Shown piece after piece: positions 41,489 through 49,065 of a stretch of DNA of 64,000 bases. Position numbers and translations under genes: made by a program. Origin of the DNA: Croceibacterium_A sp044506885 (GTDB taxonomy: Bacteria > Pseudomonadota > Alphaproteobacteria > Sphingomonadales > Sphingomonadaceae); assembly GCA_044506885.1 (NCBI GenBank), contig JBIQKC010000007.1:17813-81812 (forward strand), given 5' to 3'. A model generated the notes under the pieces. The model searched no databases, was not told the DNA's origin, and worked only from the letters and a program-made list of their open reading frames with translations. Each line of letters opens with the position of its first letter. Positions within the stretch are counted from its first letter, which is position 1.

Positions 41489-42130
41489 TCAGAACATGCT
41501 TTCGGGGATGATGATCACATCGCCAGGCATCAGCATGACGTTGGCCTTGCTGCGGCCTTCCTTGAGCAGATCGCCGAGGCGCAGCGCATATTCCTTCTGC
41601 GCGCCGGTGGACCGGTCGAAGCGGATCAGCTTGGCGCGGTTTCCGGCGGCGTATTCGCTCATCCCGCCAACCGCGATCATCGCGTCCAGCAGGGTCATGT
41701 TGGCGCGATAGGGCAGCGATGCGGGCTTTTCTGTCGCGCCGACGATGCGCACCTGCTGGCTGAAGGTGCCGGAAAATTCGTTGACGATCACCGTCACCAG
41801 CGGTTCTTCGATGTACTGCGACAATTGCAGGCGGATGTCCTCGGCCAGCATGGTCGGCGTCTTGCCCACGGCGGGCATGTCGGCAATCAGCGGCGTGGTG
41901 ATCCGGCCGTCGGGGCGGACCTGGACTTTCGCCCCCAATTCGTCGTTGCGCCAGACATGGATCGTCAGTTCGTCGAGCGGGCCGATCACGTACTCCTCGC
42001 CCGGCCCTTCCTGCATCGCGACGAAGCTGGCCGGGGGCAGTTGCGGCCCGCTGGCGGTGGCGCAGCCGGTCAGCGAAAGCGTGGCGGCGATAGCGGCCGC
42101 GAGCGCGCGGGAAGCGAACCTGGTGTGCAT
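41489..42130 (-). CDS. XrtA-associated polysaccharide export lipoprotein (Wza-like)
   Basis: A 213-aa protein, start at the ATG at 42130 because a GCGAGG site lies 9 bp upstream; an ATG at 42139 is in frame. The lipobox LSLTGC anchors it. The poly-export domain has YVIGPLDELTIHVWRNDEL and RPDGRITTPLIADMPAVGKT, followed by a SLBB domain (RIVGATEKPASLPYRANMT, then LLDAMIAVGG). It forms the outer-membrane exit of the exopolysaccharide and is the first gene of the ten-gene minus-strand operon. Confidence 0.93.
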   Translation of the reverse strand: MHTRFASRALAAAIAATLSLTGCATASGPQLPPASFVAMQEGPGEEYVIGPLDELTIHVWRNDELGAKVQVRPDGRITTPLIADMPAVGKTPTMLAEDIRLQLSQYIEEPLVTVIVNEFSGTFSQQVRIVGATEKPASLPYRANMTLLDAMIAVGGMSEYAAGNRAKLIRFDRSTGAQKEYALRLGDLLKEGRSKANVMLMPGDVIIIPESMF

Positions 42131-42236
42131 GGAATCCATCCTCGCAAGTCGTGGCAGGCGGCCGCCCGTGACGCGGCCTTCCGATCCGGGGGCCGCTTGT
42201 CGTCCGAAAGGGTGAACATTGCGTTAGTCCTGCGAG

Positions 42237-42288
42237 CGAAAACCGCGCAAAATCGCGGGTTTCGAGCCTCGTGTCCCGATGCGGGACA
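42237..42288 (-). terminator. Two hairpins after the decarboxylase gene, terminator-like
   Basis: TGTCCCG-ATG-CGGGACA at 42272-42288 is a perfect 7-bp stem, and CGAAAACCGCG/CGCGGGTTTCG at 42237-42264 is an 11-bp stem with one mismatch. Both lie just downstream of the decarboxylase stop on the minus strand. Only short T-runs occur, so termination efficiency is uncertain. They may separate the two minus-strand transcripts. Confidence 0.4.
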
Positions 42289-42303
42289 GCGGGCGGCGCA
42301 ATC

Positions 42304-43527
42304 CTAAATCAGCACCTCGCGGGCAGGCCCCTGGCCGAGGAAATTCGCCGGGCTGGCGCTGGCGCCATAGGCTCCGGCGCAGAAGATCGCCACCAGATCG
42401 CCAACGTCGGCGCGCGGCAACGGCGCCTGATCGGCCAAGCGATCGAGCGGCGTACACAGGCAGCCGACGATGCTCGCCTCCTCCTCCGGTTCGGCCCCGA
42501 AGCGCGTGGCGATCGCGGCCGGGTAGTTGCGCCGGACCACGGTCCCGAAATTGCCCGAGGCCGCAAGCTGGTGGTGCAGACCGCCGTCGGTGACGAGGAA
42601 CACCTGCCCGTGGCTCTCCTTCCGGTCGACGATCCGCGTCAGGTAAACCCCTGCTTCTCCAACGAGATAGCGCCCAAGCTCGATGGCGAATTCGGTTCCG
42701 GCCAGTTCGGCGGGAAGCTCCTCGAAACGCGCCGCCAGCGCCGCGCCCACTGCTGCGATGTCGAGCGGCTCGTCGCCGTGGAAATAGGGGATGCCGAACC
42801 CTCCGCCCATGTTGAGGTGCGGCAGTTGCTCGCCAATTTCGGCTGTCAGCCGCGCGGCGAGGTCGAGCACGTTGCCCTGCGTCTCGACGATCGCCTCGGA
42901 GTCGAGCGCCTGGCTGCCGGCGAAGACGTGCAGCCCGCGCCATTCGGCCCCGGCTGCGACGATCTTGCGCGCCAGAGCCGGAACGTTTTCGGCATCGACA
43001 CCGAAAGGCTTGGCCCCGCCCCCCATCTTCATGCCGGAACCGCGCAGCTCGAAATCCGGATTGACCCGCACAGCCAGCCTGGGCGTGACGCCAAGCTCGG
43101 CCGCGATGCACAGCGCGCGCCGCGCCTCGTTGGCGGATTCGAGGTTCAGCGTGACCCCGGCCGCGATCGCCGCGCGCAGTTCGGCATCGCGCTTGCCCGG
43201 CCCGGCGAAGCTGATGCGCGCCGCATCCTGCCCGGCCGCGAGCGCCATCTCCAGTTCGCCGCCGGAAGCAATGTCGAACCCGCCGGTCAGATCTCGCATC
43301 AGTTCGAGAACAGGCCTATAGGGATTTGCTTTTACAGCATAATGTATTTTCAAGCGCGACGGCATGACGTCACGCAGGCTGGCCATGCGCCGGCGTATCA
43401 GTTCGGCCGAATAGACGAACAGCGGCGTGCCCGCGTGGGCCTCGTCGGTCCACGACCTGTCGCCGGCGATAGCCAGCTCGCCGTCGATCGCCGCGAAGCC
43501 CGGCGGGATGGGCCCGAGCGGCTTCAT
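42304..43527 (-). CDS. XrtA-associated pyridoxal-dependent decarboxylase (TIGR03099 type)
   Basis: A 407-aa fold-type III PLP enzyme of the ornithine/diaminopimelate decarboxylase family. The PLP Lys is in YAVKANPYRPVL; HVFAGSQALD, NMGGGFGIPY and the C-terminal Cys region SIVGCLCTPLDRL with CAGAYGAS are family motifs. It would decarboxylate an amino acid to an amine, substrate unknown. It is translationally coupled to the acyl-CoA ligase upstream (4-bp overlap), which points to a joint pathway. Confidence 0.93.
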   Translation of the reverse strand: MKPLGPIPPGFAAIDGELAIAGDRSWTDEAHAGTPLFVYSAELIRRRMASLRDVMPSRLKIHYAVKANPYRPVLELMRDLTGGFDIASGGELEMALAAGQDAARISFAGPGKRDAELRAAIAAGVTLNLESANEARRALCIAAELGVTPRLAVRVNPDFELRGSGMKMGGGAKPFGVDAENVPALARKIVAAGAEWRGLHVFAGSQALDSEAIVETQGNVLDLAARLTAEIGEQLPHLNMGGGFGIPYFHGDEPLDIAAVGAALAARFEELPAELAGTEFAIELGRYLVGEAGVYLTRIVDRKESHGQVFLVTDGGLHHQLAASGNFGTVVRRNYPAAIATRFGAEPEEEASIVGCLCTPLDRLADQAPLPRADVGDLVAIFCAGAYGASASPANFLGQGPAREVLI

Positions 43528-44864
43528 TCCGCCCCGCCCTTCAGCGCGGCGCGGTCGACCTTGCCGTTGGCGTTGAGCGGCATGACCTCCACCCAGCGGA
43601 TCGTCCTCGGCTGCATGAAGTTCGGCAGGTCGCGGCGCAATGCCGCCCGCAAGCCGTCCTCGTCGCCGCCGCCCCGCACCACCAGATGCACGGCCTGGCC
43701 CAGCTTCTCGTCCGCCACGCCGAACGCCGCCGCCTCGGCGACGAATCCGCTCGCCAGCGCCGCTTCCTCGATCTCCTGCGGGCTGATGCGGTTGCCGGCG
43801 CTTTTGATCGTCTCATCCCGCCGCCCGGCGAAATAGAGCAGTCCGTCCGCTTCGCGCCGCACCCGGTCGCCCGACCACACCGCCACGCCGCCATAGCGCG
43901 ACACCGCCGGCGCCGGACGGAACCGTTCCGCCGTCCGCTCCGGATCGCGCCAGTACCCTTGCGCCACCAGCGGCCCGCAATGCACCAGTTCGCCCTCCTC
44001 GCCGTCCGCCGTCACTTCGCCATCGTCGCCGATCACCAGTATCTCCGCCAGCGGGATCGCCTTGCCCATCGAGGTCGGATGCAAATCCACCAGCGAGGGG
44101 TCGAGATAGGTCGACCGGAACGCTTCGGTCAGTCCATACATCGGATAGAGCCGCGCCGCGGGGAAAATCGCGCGCAGCTTGCGCACCAGGTCCACCGTCA
44201 GCGCGCCGCCGCTGTTGGTCAGCCGCCGCATTGGCGTCACCGCGTCGCTGGGCCAGTCCATCTCCGTCAGTTGCACCCACAGCGGCGGCACGCCGGCGAG
44301 CGTCGTCACCCCATGCCGCGCGCATGCCTTGATGACGTCACGCGGCGTCAGGTAGTCGAGCGGGACGACGCTCGCCCCCGCATACCATGTGGAGAACAAC
44401 TGGTTCTGCCCATAATCGAAGCTGAGCGGCAACACCCCGAGCACGACGTCATCCGCCGCCAAGCGCAGATAGTGCGCCACGCTGGCGGCCCCGAGCCACA
44501 GGTTCGCATGGCTCAGCATCACCCCTTTGGGCCTGCCGGTCGAGCCGCTGGTATAGAGCAGCGCCGCCAGCGCAGCGGGATCGACATCCGACGGGCCCAG
44601 CGGCAGGTTCGCCGCTTCCGCCTGCTTCAGCGCCTCGTCCTCGCCGATCGCGGCGCAATCCGGCGGCGCGTCGCCGCTTTCGAGCGTCAGCAGCCGCGCC
44701 GCAGTGGCGATCAGCAGCGATGCGCCGCTGTCGGCAAGGATATGCGCCACTTGCGCGCGCTTCAGCAGCGGGTTGATCGGCACATGGACCAGCCCGGCCC
44801 GCGCCGCCGCCAGCGGCAGCAGGCAAGTCAGCTCGCCCTTCGCCGCCCAGCTCGCCACCCGCAC
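43524..44864 (-). CDS. XrtA-associated acyl-CoA/AMP-forming ligase (TIGR03098 type), start uncertain
   Basis: An ANL superfamily adenylating enzyme. LLYTSGSTGRPKGVMLSH is the P-loop motif, YPMYGLTEAFRST the A5 region, and SGDRVRREADGLLYFAGRRDETIKSAG the hinge; NANGKVDR near the end holds the catalytic Lys. The GTG at 44864 is the first ordinary start, giving 446 aa, but family-like sequence (PLDHLTERGRDAAPALALR, then SATLSWKDL) continues upstream to about 45005 with no ATG, GTG or TTG before the stop at 45080. An ATT (45038) or CTG (45077) start, or a sequence error, must be considered. Confidence 0.88.
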   Translation of the reverse strand: MRVASWAAKGELTCLLPLAAARAGLVHVPINPLLKRAQVAHILADSGASLLIATAARLLTLESGDAPPDCAAIGEDEALKQAEAANLPLGPSDVDPAALAALLYTSGSTGRPKGVMLSHANLWLGAASVAHYLRLAADDVVLGVLPLSFDYGQNQLFSTWYAGASVVPLDYLTPRDVIKACARHGVTTLAGVPPLWVQLTEMDWPSDAVTPMRRLTNSGGALTVDLVRKLRAIFPAARLYPMYGLTEAFRSTYLDPSLVDLHPTSMGKAIPLAEILVIGDDGEVTADGEEGELVHCGPLVAQGYWRDPERTAERFRPAPAVSRYGGVAVWSGDRVRREADGLLYFAGRRDETIKSAGNRISPQEIEEAALASGFVAEAAAFGVADEKLGQAVHLVVRGGGDEDGLRAALRRDLPNFMQPRTIRWVEVMPLNANGKVDRAALKGGAE

Positions 44865-45063
44865 GCCCTTCTCGGGCGTCTCCCGCGCCAGCCAACCCGC
44901 CAGCAGCGCGACACGGGTTCTTAAGTCCTTCCAGCTAAGCGTGGCGGAGCGCAGCGCCAGCGCCGGCGCGGCGTCGCGCCCACGTTCGGTGAGGTGGTCG
45001 AGCGGCCGGGGCGCGGGATCGGGCGCTGGAACGGAAATCCGATGTCTCCAGGGGACGCGACGA

Positions 45064-46041
45064 GTGACGGCGGTCAGCTATCACGGCACGGTTAACGATC
45101 TGCAAGGTCTCGATTTCACCGCCAGCGGCCCGTTCGGCCGCCGCGAATGGTTCGCCTTGCTCGAACGGGCGGGCGCAAAGCCGTTCGTCGCCCTCGCGCG
45201 CAACGGCGCGGAGGCCATGGCGCTGCCGTTGGCGCGGGCAAACAGACGATTGGAGCCGCTGACGAACTGGTACGCCTTCACCTGGGGCCCGCTCGCCACC
45301 GTGGGGGCGGACGACGCATTGTTGGCCACGCTCGCCCGCGATCTCGCCGGCAAGACCGGCTACGTCGCGTTCACCAAGCTGCCCGAGGACGAAGCGCGCC
45401 GCCTCCGCCACGCCTTTGCCGCTGCCGGATGGTTCGTCCGCGCCGAACCCTGCGACGTCAACCACGTGCTCGAAGTCGGCGGCCGATCCTACGCTGCCTA
45501 TCTCGCCGCCCGCCCCGGCCCGCTCAGGACCACGTTGAAGCGCAAGGCGGCGAAAGTGAAAGTTGAGATATTGCCTCTATTTCAAGCCGATGTCTGGCAA
45601 TCATACGAAACGGTCTATTCCGAAAGCTGGAAGCCCGAAGAGGGCGATCCGGCCCTGCTCCGCCGCTTCGCCGAGGCAGAGGGCGCGGCCGGCCGGCTGA
45701 GGCTCGGCCTCGCCCGGCATGAAGGCCGCGTCGTCGCCGCGCAGATGTGGACGGTGGAACGCGGCGTCGCCTGGATTCACAAGCTCGCCCACCTCGAAAG
45801 CGCCAAGGCGCTCTCGCCCGGCACCACGCTCACCGCCGCGCTGATGGAGCAAGCTATCGACCGCGACCGTGTCGATCTGGTCGATTTCGGCACTGGCGAC
45901 GATCGCTACAAGCGCGACTGGATGGAGCAGGTCCGCACTCGCTATCGGCTCGATTGCTGGCGTCCGGCGGACCCGCGCAACTGGCCCGCGATAGCGAAAG
46001 CGACGCTGCGCAATCTTGTTTCACGGCCACTCACTCGCTAG
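45064..46041 (+). CDS. FemAB-like GNAT family acyltransferase of the XrtA locus
   Basis: A 325-aa protein starting at GTG (45064), divergent from the acyl-CoA ligase. The C-terminal half has the GNAT/FemAB core: GRLRLGLARHEGRVVAAQMW, AWIHKLAHLESAKALSPGT and VDLVDFGTGDDRYKRDWM. The N-terminal half duplicates the fold weakly. It is different from the FemAB gene at 34237. It is followed by the acyl carrier protein 24 bp downstream, so an acyl- or aminoacyl-ACP donor is plausible. An upstream in-frame extension overlaps the ligase and was rejected. Confidence 0.83.
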   Translation: MTAVSYHGTVNDLQGLDFTASGPFGRREWFALLERAGAKPFVALARNGAEAMALPLARANRRLEPLTNWYAFTWGPLATVGADDALLATLARDLAGKTGYVAFTKLPEDEARRLRHAFAAAGWFVRAEPCDVNHVLEVGGRSYAAYLAARPGPLRTTLKRKAAKVKVEILPLFQADVWQSYETVYSESWKPEEGDPALLRRFAEAEGAAGRLRLGLARHEGRVVAAQMWTVERGVAWIHKLAHLESAKALSPGTTLTAALMEQAIDRDRVDLVDFGTGDDRYKRDWMEQVRTRYRLDCWRPADPRNWPAIAKATLRNLVSRPLTR

Positions 46042-46065
46042 GGCGCGCCGCGAAGGGGTATGGAC

Positions 46066-46356
46066 ATGACCGGGATACCCGTGGCCGTCGACGATTCTTC
46101 CGAAAGCGAGCGCCTGTTGCGCGAAGTGCTGGGCGACGTGCTCGGACTGTCACTGGCGCGCATGGCCGAAATCGGGCCGGAGACCGGCCTGTTCGGCCAT
46201 ATGCCCGAACTCGATTCGATGGCCGTGGCCGGCCTCCTGACCGAGATCGAGGACCGGCTTGGCATCGTCATCGAGGACGACGAGGTCGATGGCGAGATGC
46301 TCGAAACCTTCGGCGCCCTGCTGGACTTCGTCGAGGCGAAGCGCGGCGAAAGCTGA
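46066..46356 (+). CDS. Acyl carrier protein of the XrtA locus
   Basis: A 96-aa carrier protein. The start at 46066 is 7 bp after an AAGGGG site; an ATG at 46060 is in frame but too close to it. The phosphopantetheine Ser lies in PELDSMAVAGLL, a DSM variant of the usual DSL. Helices I-III and an acidic surface (IEDDEVDGEMLE) fit the fold. It probably carries a substrate loaded by the ligase for the FemAB-like transferase. Confidence 0.88.
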   Translation: MTGIPVAVDDSSESERLLREVLGDVLGLSLARMAEIGPETGLFGHMPELDSMAVAGLLTEIEDRLGIVIEDDEVDGEMLETFGALLDFVEAKRGES

Positions 46357-46365
46357 AAGCCCGGC

Positions 46366-47907
46366 ATGATCGCCGCGCACACGTCCTCGGGCTCCGGCGG
46401 CGAAGGCTACGCGCTCGCATTCGACCGCGGCCGCCCTGCCCGCCTGCTGGTCCTGCCCGCGCTGTTCGACGAGGCCAACAAGCTGCGCCGGTTCACTGTC
46501 GAGGTCATGCGCCGGCTCGATCGCGCGGGCATCGATTGCTTCCTGCCGGACTTGCCGGGATGCAACGAAAGCCTCGCCCCGCTCGAAGCGCAGACGCTGG
46601 CTGGTTGGCGCGACGCGGCCGGAAAGGCGGCGAGCCGCTTCGCCGCCACCCATGCGCTGACCGTGCGCGGCGGCGCTCTCTGCGCCCCTGCCGGCCTGCC
46701 GGTCGTCTCCTATGCCCCCGTCACAGGGACGACGCTGCTGCGCGGCCTGCTGCGCGCCCGCGTTATCGCCGACCGCGAGGCCGGAATCGACACGACGCAG
46801 GAAGCGCTCGCCGGGCGCGGCCGCGAGGACGGGATCGAACTGGCCGGCTACCGCATCGGCCCCGCGATGTTCCGCGAACTCGAAGCGGCCGAGCCCGGCG
46901 GACCGGCACATCCGAACATCGCCCAACCCGATCTCGGCGGCCCCGGCCTGTGGCTGCGCGCGGAGCCCGGCCACAACCCGGAACAGGCAGACGCGCTGGC
47001 GGCAAGGATCGCGCAAATCATCGCCCCTCAAGGGCCCTCTCTCCTTAAGGGGAAGAGGTTGGGAAAGGGGAATGTCGCGACCGCCGCGAGCAGCCCTCGT
47101 GAAGGGGAGACACGCCGCCACATCACCTTCCCTTGCGAGAACGACACCCTCGTTGGCACTCTCGACTCCGCCTCCGGCACGACTGGCCTGCTGGTCGTCA
47201 CCGGCGGCAACGAGATTCGCAGCGGGGCCTTTTCAGGCCAGGCCCGCCTCGCCTCGGCCATTGCGACCGCCGGCTATCCCGTGTTCCGCTTCGACCGTCG
47301 CGGCATCGGCGACAGCGAAGGCGACAATCGCGGTTACCGCGACAGCGGGCCCGACATCGCGGCCGCGCTCGCCGCATTCCGCGAGGCCGCGCCGCATATT
47401 CGCAGCGTAGTCGCATACGGCAATTGCGACGCCGCCAGCGCCCTGATGCTCGGCAATGCGGATTTTTCGGCGCTGGTGGTGTCCAATCCCTGGACTTACG
47501 ACGAAGAGCAGCCCGACACCGCCCCGCCACCCGAAGCGCTTCGCAGTCGCTACGCCGGCAAGCTCAGGAACCCGCGCGAAGTCTGGCGCCTGCTGAAAGG
47601 CGAAGTCTCGCTCGTGAAGCTCGCCAGAGGGCTTGCCGCCGCGTCGCGCGCCCGGCCGAAAGCTTCCGACCTGGCCGAGAACCTGCGGCGCGCCATAGAG
47701 AGCAACCGCCCGCCCGTCCGCATCCTTCTCGCCGGGCGCGACCGCACCGCGCAGGCCTTCCTCGCCCGATGGGACCCGGCGGACCTGCGCCTGCGGCATT
47801 GCGCCACGGCTAGCCACGCTTTCGCCGAACCGGAAGCAACGGTATTTCTATTCAATGAGTTAACCTCCGTCCTTCACGAACAGACTCGCCAGCTCGACAT
47901 GCGTTGA
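46366..47907 (+). CDS. Fused exosortase-A-associated hydrolases 2 and 1, joined across a repeat
   Basis: A 513-aa protein with two alpha/beta-hydrolase halves that are normally separate genes. Residues 1-220 resemble XrtA hydrolase 2 (LVLPALFDEANKLRRF, DCFLPDLPGCNES). Residues 250-513 resemble XrtA hydrolase 1 (LLVVTGGNEIRSGAFSG, FRFDRRGIGDSEGDNR, and GNCDAASAL around the nucleophile Cys). Residues 223-248 between them are encoded by a REP-like block at about 47032-47107. The insertion has probably removed the first stop codon in frame. The roles of these hydrolases in exosortase loci are unknown. Confidence 0.87.
   Translation: MIAAHTSSGSGGEGYALAFDRGRPARLLVLPALFDEANKLRRFTVEVMRRLDRAGIDCFLPDLPGCNESLAPLEAQTLAGWRDAAGKAASRFAATHALTVRGGALCAPAGLPVVSYAPVTGTTLLRGLLRARVIADREAGIDTTQEALAGRGREDGIELAGYRIGPAMFRELEAAEPGGPAHPNIAQPDLGGPGLWLRAEPGHNPEQADALAARIAQIIAPQGPSLLKGKRLGKGNVATAASSPREGETRRHITFPCENDTLVGTLDSASGTTGLLVVTGGNEIRSGAFSGQARLASAIATAGYPVFRFDRRGIGDSEGDNRGYRDSGPDIAAALAAFREAAPHIRSVVAYGNCDAASALMLGNADFSALVVSNPWTYDEEQPDTAPPPEALRSRYAGKLRNPREVWRLLKGEVSLVKLARGLAAASRARPKASDLAENLRRAIESNRPPVRILLAGRDRTAQAFLARWDPADLRLRHCATASHAFAEPEATVFLFNELTSVLHEQTRQLDMR
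47032..47107. repeat. REP-like insertion linking the two hydrolase domains
   Basis: CCTCTCTCC-TTAA-GGGGAAGAGG at about 47036-47058 forms an imperfect hairpin, followed by TTGGGAAAGGGG and a spaced CCCTCGTGAAGGGGAG segment. The layout and the CTCTCC..GGGGAGAGG-type core resemble intergenic repeats. The low-complexity peptide it encodes has no counterpart in the hydrolase families. Confidence 0.65.
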
Positions 47908-49065
47908 CCAGCGGAACTGCCCCACCGGGCGAAGTTCCTTAAGCCGATAACCGGCATCCGCCAGCATCCGTCCGTCGCGCGCCCAGCTCGACGGATTGCA
48001 GCTGACATAGGCGATGCGCGGCACGCCGCTCGCCGCCAGTTGCGCCACCTGCTCGCGCGCGCCCGCCCTCGGCGGATCGAGCACGACCGCGTCGAACCCC
48101 CGCAATTCCTCGGCCCTCAGCGGATTACGGAACAGGTCGCGGTGCAGCGCTTCCACCGGCAGCCGCGCACGCCCCGCCGCCGCGCGGCAGGCGAGATGGA
48201 CATCCCGCGCCGCTTCGGCCGCGATCACGCGCGCCGGCCCCGCCAGCGCGAAGGCGAAAGTCCCCAGACCGGAGAACAGGTCCGCCATCCGGCCGCACCC
48301 GTCCAGCCATTCGCGCACCGCGCCGGTCAGCGCTGCTTCGCCATCGCGGGTCGCCTGGAGGAATGCGCCCGCCGGCGCTTCGACCGCCACGCCGGAAAGT
48401 GCGACGGTCACCGGCTCGGGTTCCCAGAACGTCTCGCCGCCGAACCCCTGGTCGAGCGTCAGCCGCGCGAGACCCCGATCCCGGCAGAAATCGAGCATGG
48501 CTTCGGTCTGTTCGAGACCTTCGAGTTCCAGCCCCCGGATCGCGCAATCCACGCCCTGGTCCGTCAGCGCCAGCTCGATCTCTAGCGCGTAGCGTTCGCG
48601 TCGTGGCGACAGCAGGCGGCGCAGCGGCTCGACCAGCGCGAACAGCTCGGGCGCCAGCACGTGGCATTCGCGCATGTCGATCACCCGATGGCTGCCGCCT
48701 TCGTTGAACCCGATCAGCGGCCGCCCGCCCCCGTTGACCGCGCGCAGGGTGGCGCGACGACGGGTTTTTGGCGGCGAAAGATGGACTGGCGTCACGCTGT
48801 CGGGCGTCAGCCCCTGTCCTTCCGCCGCATTGGCCACGCGGTCGCGGACGAAGCCCGCCAGCGCCGCTTCGTCGAGATGCTGTAACTGGCATCCGCCGCA
48901 GCGGCCGAAGTGACGGCACGGAGGCGTGGCGTGGTGCGGCCCCGGCTCCACGCTGCCGTCTGGCCGGATGACGTCACCCGGCGCTGCCCGCGCGACGTGG
49001 CGGCCCGATGCCGTGACGCCATCGCCCTTGGCGGCGATGCGGACGATTTCCTCCGCCTCTGTCAC
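47860..49065 (-). CDS. RlmD/TrmA-type class I SAM-dependent RNA methyltransferase
   Basis: A 401-aa protein from the GTG at 49065, overlapping the upstream stop (GTGA). An N-terminal TRAM-like part precedes a [4Fe-4S] site with Cys50, Cys56, Cys59 and Cys134 (CRHFGRCGGCQ; MRECHVL). The SAM motif is DLFSGLGTFAFAL, then VVLDPPRAGA and the catalytic-Cys motif YVSCNPSSWARD. The family makes 5-methyluridine in rRNA or tRNA. The 3' end overlaps the convergent hydrolase gene by 48 bp. Confidence 0.93.
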   Translation of the reverse strand: MTEAEEIVRIAAKGDGVTASGRHVARAAPGDVIRPDGSVEPGPHHATPPCRHFGRCGGCQLQHLDEAALAGFVRDRVANAAEGQGLTPDSVTPVHLSPPKTRRRATLRAVNGGGRPLIGFNEGGSHRVIDMRECHVLAPELFALVEPLRRLLSPRRERYALEIELALTDQGVDCAIRGLELEGLEQTEAMLDFCRDRGLARLTLDQGFGGETFWEPEPVTVALSGVAVEAPAGAFLQATRDGEAALTGAVREWLDGCGRMADLFSGLGTFAFALAGPARVIAAEAARDVHLACRAAAGRARLPVEALHRDLFRNPLRAEELRGFDAVVLDPPRAGAREQVAQLAASGVPRIAYVSCNPSSWARDGRMLADAGYRLKELRPVGQFRWSTHVELASLFVKDGG

